Positions 9,946 to 22,686 of a stretch of 64,000 nucleotides of DNA are shown in pieces. The first letter of the stretch is position 1; every line of letters begins with the position of its first letter. A program made the position numbers and the translations under genes. This DNA is from Haliaeetus albicilla (lineage: Eukaryota; Chordata; Aves; Accipitriformes; Accipitridae), in NCBI RefSeq assembly GCF_947461875.1, contig NC_091488.1, positions 6,922,001-6,986,000 on the forward strand, in the 5' to 3' direction. The notes beneath the pieces were generated by a model. The model was not told the origin of the DNA. It was given only the letters and a program-made list of their open reading frames with translations, and did no database searches.

Positions 9946-12900
9946 AACATAGCATGGCGCGGTTTATATTTGATACTGTATTTATTCCTAGCATGCTGCC
10001 AGAAAATGCCTTTTTAGAGATTTCATGTAAATAAAGTAGAATTACTACATCTGTTCCTCTGTCTGTAGCAGCACATATCAACAAGCTAATTTTGCATTCA
10101 AGGCAACAGAGACAGTCCTATCGTATAGTTGCAAAGTGCACAACTATAAAGTGCCTATCTGAAAATATTGTCAGCTCCTTTTTGCTCACAGTTCGAGTCA
10201 TTTCTGAAGTGAAACAAACCAGACAATAAATGAGGACTGACTTTGAAGCCACCGTAAATTCAAAGTACATAAAAGGATATGTTTAATATTTCACAATTCT
10301 AGCTCCATTACGATTTTTAAACCATAGACACAGAAACAAGGACTTTACATGGTATTTCACAAAAGACGAGTTTGAGTTCATAGCTCATATAAACTGCAGT
10401 TGCAGGGAAGACCTGAAGTACCCAAAACCTCACCATAGGCTTGATTTCTAGTTCACTGAATTTTGAGCTGTGCAAGATTATAGATGGAAACATCCAGAAG
10501 AACATTTCACATGTTAATAAGCCAAATAATACTGGTTAGAGAATGGGGGCATCTGGTACGGCATAAATATACCTTAGCAAAATCCTATCCCACCCGGATA
10601 CCTCAGAAGGAAGTACAAAAAGGGGGAAACAGCCAAAAGGGGGAAAAAAGAAAGAGGGAATTATGGAAAATATTTCCAGAGAGATAAGCATGGCATTACA
10701 AGGAGGATCCACTGGGGTTTATTATTCAGTATTACTGCCCTCCCAAGCAGAGCATACAGCGAACGTGATGTAGTTTAGCCACACAGACTATTCCCATTCA
10801 GATCAGGTCTATAGGAAGTAGCCATTTTTGCCCTGGGCAAAAAATTAAAATTTTTTTAATTATTTAGTGGGGGGGACAGACTGTAATATACCAGTTTTGG
10901 CATCTTCTGTGTATACTAGCTGTATAGAAAACCAGCCCAGAGACAAATGGAGAATCTGGGAGGAGAAACCAGTATCAGTCATTCTGTCCACATACTAATA
11001 GGCCAGATTAATAGCTGGCTTTGGTCTCTGGGTTTTCTGCATTTTTCTGAGAAAACAGACGCCTTGGGCTGTGCTTATTGTAACTGGATTCAGCATCTGC
11101 ATAGATATAATTATAGTAACCCACCCATATGGAATGAATTGCTTCAGAGAGAAAGCTCCACGGGTAGCATGCCCAGACTCTACCATAATACAAATACATA
11201 TTTTTTTGTCTTATACAGAACTGTCCCCAGTCTGGAAAAAACAGAAATAAACAAGTGGAAAAACACTCATCAAGTGGTATTCTGCTTTTTACAGTACTGA
11301 ACTCAGTAGGCAAAGAAACTCCAGTCTATCTGGGTGAAAATGGCATGAGAAAAGAAGGAAGCTCATTACTCTTCCGATTCCATCTACAGCTTATGGCAAA
11401 GACAAGTCTATTTGTTTTAATTGCTTCACTGCTACTAAAGCGACTAATTGGCGTATTCTGTGTGCTTGAGTTTGATTATGGTGGTGTGTGCACATTACGA
11501 TGATAACTAAGATACCATGTAGAATCTCTTCTTGCTGCCATTTCTCTTTTCCTTTTTGTTTTCCTCTTTGGAAGTACTAGGGACTCCAACTAAGCAAGAG
11601 TAGATAATGGATCACTGAAAAAAAATGAAGCAAGCAGATTGGACTTGACCTTCAGCCCTACATGATGCACTCCCTCTGGTATGCAAAAACGAATACTGAT
11701 TTTACCTAGCAAAAATTATTCATTTGTTTCGCTAATATGTCTCCTGAAGAAAGTCCATTTCTCTTCCCTTTTTCTCTGCCTCCCATTATTCTTAGGTAGT
11801 TCATCCCTCCCCCAGTAAACAACTAATTCAATCAATCAATCATGCAAGAAAATACCTTAATGATATACTGTGCGTGTTTAGATTAATAAACATCTCCAAT
11901 GGGAGCACTGGAAAGTTTGTTTGGACAACATAGACAGAAATTATTCATTATTTCTTACTGTTAATCATCTGATGTATGATTATAAAAGTAAGCTGTCCAT
12001 AAAGAACCACTTTCCCATAGAGTTAGAGCCATCAGTACTTTCATTTTAATGACAATATCCCAATAGGTTAGAGAGGATGACCTCTGACTGCTCAAGATTT
12101 AAAAAATTGCTACAGAGGCGTGTATAAAAAACTGAAAATGAACATGCATACAAAGTCATGTCTCTCAAAACTAAAAGCCCAGTGCAACCATCATCTCCAC
12201 ACAGATGCTTACAAGCCCTGGGACTCCAACGGAATAGTTCAAAGGCTTCAGTCCATCCATCAGTCTGGACCTGACAGCCATCCCAGGAGCTGAAACTTTC
12301 AGGGGTTTGACACTCTTTGCTCACCTGCACCACAGTTCATCCAATTATTTTGTGCAGAAGTCATCTTCATTTTTTTAACTAAGTTCAGGCATTTGTCATA
12401 AACTGGAAGCTCGGAACACATTCTCCTGAGGACGTGTTAGGAGGACTCACGACCAACCTTTCAAAGTGGGATTGATCCCATTTATGGTAAGAAAGTTTTG
12501 CAAAGTTTTATCACAGATGTGCTTACAACAATAATAAGCAGTGATGTCCTCAGCAATCCCAGGATTTCATATTACAGGACTTGGATAAAAAATATTTAAA
12601 AAGATGTTACAGAAACAGTTCTCTGAGGGCACCTCTAATGGCAGACCACAGCACGCTAAAAAGTCGATACTCTACATCATTTTTTTAATATTGCTGTGTG
12701 ATATAGTCATCTGAACACTGCTACAAATGTGGATAATATGGTCTCTCAAATGTGGCAACTGTTGAGGATTTTTAATGGCAACCTCTACAGATAAGCCAAC
12801 ACACAGTCTACATTTTGTTCTCACATAGCATATGTATTTCAGTGACAGTGAATTTAAAATACTAGGTTCTAGCAAGGAAAAAAAACATCAAGTTAACTCA

Positions 12901-13300
12901 TTCTCCAAATATTTAACACACATCAGAAAGCAGAAACATACAAAGTTTCACTATTTAACACTCAGAGAATTAGTGACCTTGAACTCTTCCGGAAACGCTG
13001 TTAATCTTCCTCCTTAAGCAAGTCTTGTATGTGCTGTTAGCACAAAACTGAACAATGACATGAAGTTTTAAAATGCTAATTACATAAAACACGTATTTTG
13101 TTCTCTTACAACTCATTTTAGATTAGACTGACTTGAGCTACACAGCTTTAACCTTCTTCCATTTGTACCTTTACTTCTTTGGGAAAAGACATTGTTCAGC
13201 AACACTAGGCTTGAAATAATTACTGACGCAAGCGTCTTAATTTGTTCATTCTTTCTACAGCTGCGATCCATGTATAAGATGATGCATAACAGATGTACCA
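9946..13300. other. AT-rich noncoding stretch
   Basis: No gene or dispersed repeat is recognised. A minus-strand donor GTGCAG|GTGAGC (exon side ending at 12325) has a short open frame before it. A 95-codon minus frame spans 12046-12333. Neither has supporting context, so they are only noted. Confidence 0.5.
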
Positions 13301-13306
13301 TGAATT

Positions 13307-13328
13307 AAAAAAAAAAAAAAAAAAAAAA
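13307..13328 (+). repeat. A22 homopolymer followed by A/C-rich tail
   Basis: An uninterrupted A22 run is followed by about 30 bases made almost only of A and C. This resembles an old poly-A tail, but I recognise no retroposon body upstream. Confidence 0.85.
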
Positions 13329-13451
13329 GAACCCAACAAAAACAAACCCAAAAAACCTGACCTAACACACATCTCTCAGCCTGCCTTTCTGTGCAGCCCC
13401 CGTGTGCCAGTACTCAGCTCGCTGTGGTTTTGAGCTCTTCGGCACTCTCAC

Positions 13452-13524
13452 CTGGTACAGCTCTCCAGCAAAGTACTCGACGTTTCTCTCCATTTTCACC
13501 AAACGCAGACGATTGACACATAAG
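13452..13524 (-). CDS. Candidate exon, unidentified product
   Basis: On the minus strand TACCAG|GTGAGA (GT at 13451-13450) is a strong donor, and AATTTAG precedes 13524 as a weak acceptor. The 73 nt contain one base plus 24 codons in one open frame. The end reads MERNVEYFAGELYQ, with a good Kozak context (AAAATGG) at the ATG, so it could instead be an initiating exon. The segment and its 3' flank carry about eight CpGs in roughly 130 bp of otherwise AT-rich DNA, which often marks exons or promoters. I do not recognise the protein. Its entry phase fits the exit phase of the candidate at 31036-31310. Confidence 0.25.
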
Positions 13525-15546
13525 CTAAATTAGGCAACTAGTTAGATGGCAGCTGGTCGATAAATGTTTTGGAGATCACAGATCACACGCTTTCAAAAAT
13601 TTTCTATTGGTCATTTCTACTGCTACTGCCGTTATATTCTGGTTTAGCAGTATTTCCAATTCATTGCATTGGTTTCTTGATGGATCATTAACTGCTTGGT
13701 AACATGCATATGACACCTATATGTTACAAAACTAATTAAAGCAATTTCTACCACATTCCAAATTCCTGTAGTATCCCAAACTTATCTTCTCATTGTTTCT
13801 TTGCTATAATTTTCCTAAATTAATGATCTATGTGGTTTGGGTTGTGGTATTAATATTAAAAACGGACTTCTGATTAAGATTACTGATGAGATTGTAACTG
13901 CTAACACTAGTCCAAAATCTCCAAAGATGGCAACTGAGAGTCCTTAACCGGCAACGCTTCATAAGGCTTTGTTTTTCAGTTGAATGCTTAAATTAAAATC
14001 CCAGGCAACTTTTTTTTCACAGGAGTCCATTAAAAACCAGTAACTGCTTCAGAAAGCCCTAGGAAATTCCTTAAAAAAACAAACCAAACACCCCACACAG
14101 ACAGCACATATCCAGTCCCTTTCAGTACATTAGAGGGTTCCCAAAAAATTAAAAAACATAGGGGGCAGAAAGTAAATTCCTTAATACTCAGTGAACAAGC
14201 CTGGCCAGCCAGTCTGGGGTTCCCGTTGCCTGTGGTTTCTATGCCCATCAGCAGTTCAGAGCACACAGTATAAGAATATGTGGAAACCACGTTTTTGGAG
14301 GTTAACACCTCCTCCCCTTCCTGGGATAAATACAGCAAGGAGGGTTTCAGAATTTTAAAATCTCATAAGATTTTACATTTACTGTTTCCGTAACAGGAAA
14401 TAAAGCTACACGACATCATTAGAAGATGTTATGATGTATTTTCTAAATTAATTAAAACAAAATAAAATCCACGGTAGTTGCCTTGCACTTCACAACAGAC
14501 TTACTGCCTTAGAAAGGTGAGTTCTCCCTGCAGTATCTAGGGCTCTTGCCACAACGCAAGTTAACAGTAGGGGCCACAAAGAGAAGAATCTTCCACCCTT
14601 CCCTCCCCGCTTTGTCAGCAGAAATAACATACTCCACATTTTGTATTCCTGTCATTGAAAAATCTGCTTTAATGTTGGAGATTTAAGCTTGGATGTCTAC
14701 TATTTTATTACAATATATGAACTAAGTAGAAGGACAAACTGGACAGACCCAACTTGGTTTCCCTGGAAATGTATACCCCCAAACAACAGTTGTTGTTATG
14801 TTTTGGGGTTTGGTTTCGTTGGGCTTTTTTCCTTAATATGGGATTTGAGGTAAAAATCTAAATCTGAAACAAAAATTGACTTCATCATCCACAACTGTTA
14901 GTGCTCAATAACCTTCCCAACTTCAGCATAGAAAGACCTTGATTGTCCATTCCGTAACTGGGAGAGGGCAAGGCAAAAACGTAGGGCAAATCTCCAAAAC
15001 ATTTTTTTTTTTTTAAATGACTTAGAGATGTGGATTCTTCTTCAAACTTTTCACATGAAAAATGAGGAAGAACAATCCTCTGACAGCAGCAGAAGACTTT
15101 GTCAGCCTGACATCCTTCCACTGCAGGAAGTTCTGATGAGAAACAAGTTAGGTGGGCTCATTTTCTATCTCAAGGAGAATTAGCATCCCTTCAGTTAATG
15201 GACTAAACCAAATTTGCCCACATCTTTGCTTCAGTACTGTTTCACAGGTCCTGCAGAACAGCTCTCCTGTGTGCTGTGGACCAGGACAACCCATTTGGTA
15301 TGTATTATCTCCTTTAAATGATCATGGCGCTGACAAATGTAACATTAACTACAATTTTCCAGCAGATTTCTCATATGCCTGAAGATTTGAGACCGTAATC
15401 CTCAAAGTTCCCTGTAAACTACAGGAACCAGGCAGCGGAGCAGGGACCGTGGGGCACTTCAGCTTCACACATGGGAGCCATGCAGCTACTCCTATTTTCC
15501 GATCCACAGGACATGGATATTTCCTATTTTTCAGTACTGTGATTTA
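13525..15546. other. AT-rich noncoding stretch
   Basis: No gene or transposon is recognised. A G/T-biased patch lies at about 14785-14830. Confidence 0.55.
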
Positions 15547-15562
15547 TTTTTTTTTTTTTTTT
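15547..15562. repeat. T16 homopolymer
   Basis: An uninterrupted T run. No retroposon body is recognisable on the minus-strand side. Confidence 0.9.
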
Positions 15563-18179
15563 AATCCCTAGACTGTCCAGGGCACTGTAATTTATTTGGG
15601 CTACCCTATAGGCCCTAGTTAGAAGGGCATATAATAGTAATTTAGAAGGCACTTCAGCAAGTACCTTTTCTCACTCAGCCAGAGCTGAAAGCAGATTTAG
15701 GGGAAGGCATGACCCTTACAGAGTCGGTTCCCAGGCAAAGGCAGAAATCGGAGAATGCCGTGGCATCAGCCCTCCAAACCTCACACCTGTGGTGGCCTGG
15801 AGCCATGCGTGAGACGTGAGCACTTCCCAAATAGGAGGGAACGAGGGAGGAAGAAGTAACACTCTACATTGTGTGGGTGATTGATGCACAACTCCCACAT
15901 TAGTTGAATTAGTAAAACTGTGGCCTAATTAAACCTTCTCTCTTGCATCTTGTCAAACTTCCAGCATATCTGGGACACTGAATGGCACCAGTGAGCAGGG
16001 TGGCAGCTGCCAAGGATCACTGTGCTTGCCAGGCTTCATTTTTAACATTATTTTGCATAATATCAGTGTGCAATCAATTTTGTATTGTCTCAGTACAACA
16101 GCTGAAATTTTGATGATATCAACAGAGTACATAACATAGCTCCAAGTTTTGTTAAAACAATTATAATAGGTGGATTCTTAAACCAGGTATTGCATATGGA
16201 AACAGTGTTGTGGGAATACATGTTCCCTAAGCAGTTAATATTTCTTTTTTCCACTATTCAAAATTCAGGGCACATTCTACTAAGCTTATAACACGGTATT
16301 ACATTACTTGATTCACACTGATTTACATTACCAACCCTTTTTATGCAAAAAATGCAGAACTTAACGACCTCATTATCACCAAAAAATAATTATCTTGCAA
16401 ATTACCCAGGAAACCATGACTCCAGTCGATACAAACAGAAAGGCAGTTCTGGTAAAAGTGACAGACACCTGCATCGACTCCCAGTTCAACAGGAGCAGTG
16501 TGTAATATGTGGATGCTGCTGCATGCAGCATCCCTCTAGGTCATTTTGGAGCTACTAGATCTGGCCAAAAGCACAGAAAGTTGTACAAAAAGGCAAGTAA
16601 AAAGGTATCACAGAAAGCAAACAAAGAGACTGCATAAAGACAAGTTCACTGTCTTATGGTACCCAAGCTCCTGCATGCAGTTCAAAAAAGTCAGCAACGG
16701 CAGTGGCACCTGGGAAGTTTTTAAGTGCCCTCCTCTCATCCAGGTGCTCAGCAATTCCACCCTCTCCTGAACCCTCTCCTTTCGAAAAGAGTAAGTACTC
16801 AGATTTGGTCCATAATCAAATCAAACCTGTCCAAGGCCATCATTATCATTGAGCTTGTATGCTTGGGGTGGACACGACAGAGGACTCACCATTAATTTGC
16901 CTTTTTATTCTAATTCATGCCTTTTGCATGGCTTTATATTTTTTAGTTTTAAACACTATGCAAAACTTTTTTTTTTTTTTCCTCTGTGTAATTACTGCAA
17001 CACATTTTAGGTCAAATTAGGAAAAACTGTGGAAGAGAAAGATAATGTCTCAACACCACAGTGCACACTGGTTTCTCGTCAATGAGTATTAACCACCCTT
17101 TCCCAGAAGGGTGCACTCATCTTCCCTCACCAGGGACAACAAAAGCCCAGCAAAGATGCTTCCCTGGTGCAGGCATAAAGCTTCTTCATAACAATTTCAG
17201 GCTTATCCCTGTCTGACATTAATATATGCACAGTTGGAGTAACTACAGTTGCTGCCATCAATGTATTCCTGAAGCAGTCTCCATGTCTGTCAATACTTTT
17301 CAATTCAACAGACTTGAGTAAGAGCATCATTCTTCTGCTTCTCTGGCTGGCAAAATAGGGCCACGTTATCAGTCAGAAAACGCCTTTTGAAAAACACCAA
17401 GAAACAGTCATATCAGCACTTCTGTTAGGAACAGAAGTCAGCTCTTGACTTCCAAGAACAGTTTTGGCCACGAGCCTAAATCAGCATCCACTCCAGACAG
17501 AAAATGTGGCAAAAAAAAAAAGCATTCCACAGATAAAAAAAAAAAAAAATAAAATAAAGCCACAAAGCAAGTCTCTTCCCCAGCTCAAGCAGAAAAAGGA
17601 ACTAAGAAATGTTCTAAGGCCTAAAGCATGCATAGAGGTTTACAGATCAACCCTTGAGCCATATTGAATAATACCAAAGCTGCAGGTGCTCTTTACATCT
17701 GCACAGATTTGTTGCATAATCTTTTCCAAAGATGGGTGTTCAAAGAGATCTACATGTGCCTAAATACCAGAGTGAGAAAATCACTTCATGAGTCCAGTAT
17801 GGCTAAGACACAACCCAAGTTAAACCAAATGCAGAAAAAGACTTCTGAAAAAGAACAGTCTTTAATGAACTAGCTTCATTTTGTTCAGTTTATCGCTTCA
17901 TGGAAAATACTGTTCAACTGAGTGTATTCATTATGTGGATACATCAAAAGTTCTCTTAATTGTTAAGCACGCTGTGGACTGACAGCGAGTCATTCGCTCT
18001 GAGTGTTGGAATACTTGATCTTTAAGAAGTCTGTGATGTGAATGGGGAGATATGACAAGATGTAGTTTCTTTTTGCCCTATGGGATAAGTGTAACACAGT
18101 CACTAGGAGAACTTTACAAAAAGCCCTAAGGCTCCACATCTCACTGTGAAAGGACTTGCAATTTATGGTGAAGCAATAG
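15563..18179. other. Noncoding stretch with poly-A and poly-T tracts
   Basis: No gene is recognised. It contains T14 at 16967-16980, A11 at 17511-17521 and A15 at 17535-17549. A minus-strand frame ends at a donor-like CCCTG|GTGAGG (exon side ending at 17131), but it has no convincing acceptor. Confidence 0.5.
16511..16533. repeat. Perfect 9-bp inverted repeat
   Basis: GGATGCTGC and GCAGCATCC are separated by TGCAT. The centre is itself self-complementary (TGCATGCA). It could form a small hairpin or act as a palindromic binding site. There is no sign of a longer miRNA-type stem. Confidence 0.8.
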
Positions 18180-18240
18180 AAAAAAAAAATCATGAAAACA
18201 TTAAGGTTCTCTTTTTTTTTTTCTTCCTTTTTTTTTTTTT
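18180..18240. repeat. A10 ... T11, T13 inverted homopolymer cluster
   Basis: An A10 run (18180-18189) is followed within 25 bases by T11 (18212-18222) and T13 (18228-18240). Their order allows A:T foldback pairing. Confidence 0.8.
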
Positions 18241-18784
18241 CTTTTCTGAGCCACTTGTGCTTTGCCCGAGGCATCATTCCAAGAAAAGTTAGGCTGCTGT
18301 AAGATTTATTGGCTGGGACTAGAGTTTGAATGCAATTTTCTCTCGTCACATTCACACAAAGATATTGCATCTTTCTGTGCTATCCTAGCTAAGAAAGGCA
18401 TATTTAATTGCTTCTGTGCCAGGTTCTGGGTGGGGGTTTTGGGAACTCGCTTCTATCACTATGTCACGTAACACCACGGCACTGTGTACAGTTCCACTCC
18501 CAGTGTGCATGCTTAAGTGTGGAAACTTAAAATTTGTTTCCCGGGAGCACTGATGTGAGCAAAATTTGATTGCTTGAATGTTCTCAGAAAGCAAAACACA
18601 GAAGTTGGACAGTGCCTACTGTAACTTTGGTTTTAAAATCAAGAAAACAAGCCTAAGAACTAGGGAAATTTCTAACCCCGGTAAAAAAATCCAGTTCTAA
18701 ATGATATTTAAACTAAATTCAGTAAATAATATCAATTATGCCCTAGAATGCACTGATGGATGACAGATTATGAAACTGGAGCTG

Positions 18785-19068
18785 GATAGGGCCTGTAGCG
18801 ATAGGACAAGGGGTAACGGTTTTAAACTAAAAGCAGGTAGATTCAGACTAGATATAAGGAAGAAATTTTTTGCGAAGGGGGTGGTGAAACACTGGCCCAG
18901 GTTGCCCAGAGAGGTGGGAGATGCCCCATCCCTGGAAACGTTGAAGGTCGGGTTGGACGGGGCTCTGAGCAACCTGATCTGGTTGAAGATGCCCCTGCCC
19001 ATGGCAGGGAGGTTGGACTAGATGACCTTTAAAAGTCCCTTCCAGCCCAAACCATTCTACGATTCTAG
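18785..19068 (+). mobile_element. CR1 LINE 3' end, 5'-truncated
   Basis: This is a sense-orientation 3' end of a chicken-repeat-1 (CR1) non-LTR retrotransposon. Diagnostic pieces in order are the 'gacaaggggtaacggtttt' stretch, the 'ataaggaagaaatttttt' stretch, 'caggttgcccagag', 'tgcccatggcaggg', and the 'ggttggactagatgacctt...cccttccagccc' end followed by 'attctacgattcta'. It is about 284 bp of a roughly 4.5 kb parent, so it is severely 5'-truncated as is usual for CR1. It carries only the end of the 3' UTR, so no ORF1 or ORF2 coding remains. It has few departures from what I recall of the family end, so it is not among the oldest copies. CR1 normally leaves no clear target duplication. Confidence 0.92.
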
Positions 19069-19155
19069 GATCATACCAACTTAATTATATACACATATTT
19101 CTGATTGAATGATCATACCAACTTAAAATAATTATATATACATATATCTATTTAT
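19069..19155 (+). repeat. Imperfect ~42-bp tandem duplication after CR1
   Basis: A 16-base word GATCATACCAACTTAA occurs exactly at 19069-19084 and again at 19111-19126. Each copy is followed by a related TATATA/CATAT-rich stretch. Unit one is 42 bp and unit two is slightly diverged and A/T-extended. It starts exactly where the CR1 copy ends, so it may be microsatellite-like growth at the 3' end of the insertion or a local duplication. Confidence 0.75.
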
Positions 19156-20100
19156 GTACATACAAACATAAAATGTCAAAATTTATAATATGGACCTATT
19201 TCTTTCTTACCCTTCAGAGCCTTCAGCTTCAGTACTGAGCTAGAACCATCCCAGGTTCATAGGAAACACTGGACAGCCAGACTAAGATCTTAATTAAGTG
19301 CAGTCCCTGGCAGCCCAGGACACAGAGTGCCACACTTCCAGCTGATCTGCTCTTAGCTGACAACCCTCAGGAAAAAAAGCACAAACTCTGATTGCTCTAC
19401 CAAAAGCTCTGGCAGCATCCTTCTGCCACCTTGACTATTAAAATACAATTATTAGAGTGAACAGCTAAGAACTATTATCAGGTTATCAGCCAGTGCCCAG
19501 GCTATTGGATACCTGCAACATATCACCTGAAAGAGGACTGGAGACTTTCTTGAGTATAGAAGAGAAAGGGGAGGGGAAAAAAAAAAAAAAAAAAAAAAAT
19601 CAATTTCAAGCCACAAAAGCTTTACCTAATAAGATTATTAAAATGTGCCTCTTCCTTCAAGCACTGTTCCAAGTTTCCCTGGATGTTATAGATACTAGAA
19701 AATTAAAATTCTGCCTAGTAACCAAAACCAATCAATATTTGTAACACTTGCTGTTGATCAGTACCTGAGTCTCTCCCTACATTTAGTGCCATCCACCTGG
19801 AAAGAGCGTAAGCTAACAACTGGCCAGGCAGAACCAATGACGTTTATAGGTTTCTTCCTCTATTTATCACGTCTGACTGACAGGAATTAAAATATTTTTA
19901 AAAAACCCACCACTATATCTAGAATAAACAGCTGACTACCAGGAAATACAGAATAGGAAACAACTTATGAATATTATGCCTAATCCTTCATTCTTCCTCA
20001 TATCTCACTGTCATCCCTAACAAACGAAATCAAAGCAACATCTACAAATTCTGACGGAATTTCCCAGCAAGATGTTATTAAATGTATTTTTTCATACAAA
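19156..20100. other. AT-rich noncoding stretch
   Basis: No gene is seen. It contains the A23 run listed next. Confidence 0.55.
19577..19599 (+). repeat. A23 homopolymer
   Basis: An uninterrupted A23 run is preceded by a purine-rich GGGGAGGGG patch. No recognisable retroposed body lies upstream. Confidence 0.9.
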
Positions 20101-20560
20101 GTGGTATTATGTCAATAACTGTCCTCTGAAATGAGCATGTGGGAGATTTTTTCCTTGATTGCTAATGAGATGACTATCTCCATGTATTCTGATGTGAAAA
20201 TACAGGTGAGTTATTACCGCTGCTGTTCATACCTTGAAAACAGCCGGCCTCTGGCTGTTGCGCTGCACATCAGGAGAAAAGGAGTCCTTTGCGTGGGACA
20301 GCTTTGAATGCGTTTCTTCAGAAACCACAGCTGAACATTTGTCAGTTTTAGCCTCAAAACTGCATCTTTCCTCCTCTCATGCCAGAAGAGCACATTTTCA
20401 GTGAGAACACTGCACTGTACTCAGAGCTACCTCCTGAGCACTGCTAACGCATCACTTGCCACCCAGTTCAAGGCTGCTTTCTTTTTCCCGGTGACACCTT
20501 CATGCTCTCAGCGTTCTGACTAGTCCCTGCCGAAGCGAGGCTGAAATGAAGTGTGGATTT
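20100..20560. promoter_or_regulatory. Candidate noncoding element with plus-strand donor
   Basis: The sequence becomes balanced in base composition and includes several CpGs. It contains a strong plus-strand donor ATACAG|GTGAGT (GT at 20206-20207). I see no matching acceptor at a sensible distance and no sustained frame, so an exon call is not justified. An enhancer-like conserved block is possible. Confidence 0.15.
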
Positions 20561-22663
20561 TCCTTCAGAGGTTTTCTGAACAATAACTTCGCATATGAAC
20601 AAGAGTTTGGGTTTGGAACTGAAATCAGGAAAAGAAAAATGCTCTAAAGTAGAGCGCTACACAACTTGCACTCCTATTTTAAGCAGAGGAACGCAATATG
20701 GTTCTGTGCAAATCTGCAGGAGAACAACATGAAATAACAACAATTTTATTATATTTTAATATTCATAACGCAATGAGAGAATGAGTAATACATTTTCATT
20801 TCCACAACCCTGAGTGGCCGATGCCATGTTGTGCTGTTTCTGATCTGGCTGGCTGAAAAACAATAATATCTCTAATCACAGTCACAGCAGTGCAGGCAGG
20901 AAAAAAAAAAATAGGGGGGAGGCAGGGCAGTGGGCCTGGGCTAGTCCCTTCTTGTAGCTTTCTCCTGGTTGGCACAACCATGGGCCAAATATTTACAGCC
21001 CTGCCATAGGAAAACACGGCGTTCCAGGATCTCCTTCAGCAGTCGTGGAGCACTCTTTATATAAATGCACACAGTCACCTTCAAATCCGGGGTGAAGGCA
21101 AGGACCATTGATCAAATCATGCCCAAAACATTGCTACAGGGAAAGCTCAGAACTAGGCTGGGATTAAGCACTGAAGATCTACTCAAAAAACCCAAACCAA
21201 AACAAAAAAACCCAAACACACAGAAGGTCATGGCTCAGAAGAAAATTAGGTATTTTGCTGTTAGTAGATTACTCAACAGAAGAAATGACAGCCAATTTTC
21301 TGAAACGAGCCAGAAGGCAACTTCTTTTGAGAATATCCCGAAGGAATTAGGATTCACCTGTTTTGATAAAGAAATTATTCCCAGAAAATGCCACAGGATC
21401 AACTTCTACTTCCTAGTTGTGGCTCTGGGAGGACAAAAAAAGACCGACCATGCACTTTTAACAGAAAACATCAAAGCCATCTTCACGTCACTGAACCATT
21501 AATCACATAATAATGAATGTTTATTAGCCTGTCATTCCAGAGACTAAAGTTTATTCCCATTTAAAACAAAATACCTCTCCCACAAACTGTATCATAAATG
21601 CACCAAAACCTGATGGGCTCTGAAACTAGAGTGCCAATTTACTGAAACATGAAATACACAACTCATTTGCCATGGGGAAAATCTAACTGAGATTAGGGAG
21701 ATGAAGATCTTGGCAAGAAGTATTTCATTCAGAGAAAAACAAGAACAAGGAGACAAATCAAGATTGATTAAGGGAAGTTAGTCCTAGGATTTATACAGTC
21801 ACTATTTTGATATCTCTAGGTGCTTTGGTGACCAGACACGCTCACACCTTTATAAGAAGAAATATTGCATTTTACCAGAACTAACCAGAATATTTTTTTT
21901 TTAATATGTATTTCCTGCCAAAAGTAATACATTTAAAAGTACTAACAGGTTTAAAAAAAACCTAAAAACAAACAACCAACCAAAAAAAATCCCCAACCAC
22001 ATACTCAAACAAAAAGCAGATGACATAGAAGCATTAATCCACTTCATTGATTTATCTTGATAGCTAAAACCATGTCTCAGGCTCTTCATCATGCTTTAAC
22101 TTGGTAATTTTTCATGTTTCAGTGCGAATTTATTGATCTTCAAAATGAAAGAAAGGTGCTGTGTAGTTTAAAAACTCAGGTGTTAATAACAAAGCACAAG
22201 CAATATTTTTTAAACTACCAGTCTGACCTTTTTTTCTTTTTTTTTTCCAGCAACACATATACAGGCAAAAAAACCCCAACCTTACAAAAGATGGGCAAGT
22301 AAAGAAAAAGAAAGGTTTGACAACTTTGGATCTAGTTTTGGCCCAGCCAGTTTTGGGGAATATGAGCTCCTAAAGTTGTCTGGGGTCAGAAAAGCAGAGA
22401 CAATCCCTCCTGCCCCTTGCCCCCGCAATGTGTTTACAATTGAAAAATCCCGAATCTGACATCCATAAATCCATTTCTAAACTAATGGCAGGATATCTAG
22501 TTTTAGCCAGATGACAGTTATTATAACAACACACTGACAAGAGTCATGCTTTCTATGAAATGCTAACCTCCTTATTAACATAAGCCTGAATAATTAAAAT
22601 ACAAAGTACAGAAATATGTCTTTTTTTTACCCATAAACAAAGACAATGCAACTAGTGAAAACT

Positions 22664-22686
22664 AAAAAAAAAAAAAAAAAAAAAAA
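22664..22686 (+). repeat. A23 homopolymer
   Basis: An uninterrupted A23 run. No retroposon body is identifiable. Confidence 0.9.

Noticed and set aside
12046..12333. 95-codon minus-strand frame preceded by a GTGCAG|GTGAGC donor
   Set aside because: The donor lies near the start of the frame, so it cannot support the frame as an exon. The short stretch before it has no good acceptor.
13307..13328. A22 run as a processed-pseudogene or SINE tail
   Set aside because: No target duplication and no recognisable retroposed body upstream.
16511..16533. Hairpin as a microRNA precursor
   Set aside because: The stem is only 9 bp and does not extend into the flanks.
17127..17330. Minus-strand frame ending at a donor-like GTGAGG
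   Set aside because: No convincing acceptor upstream and no recognisable peptide.
21065..21502. 145-codon plus-strand open frame
   Set aside because: Lysine- and proline-rich low-complexity peptide in an A-rich segment, with no domain or splice or start context. Chance openness is likelier.
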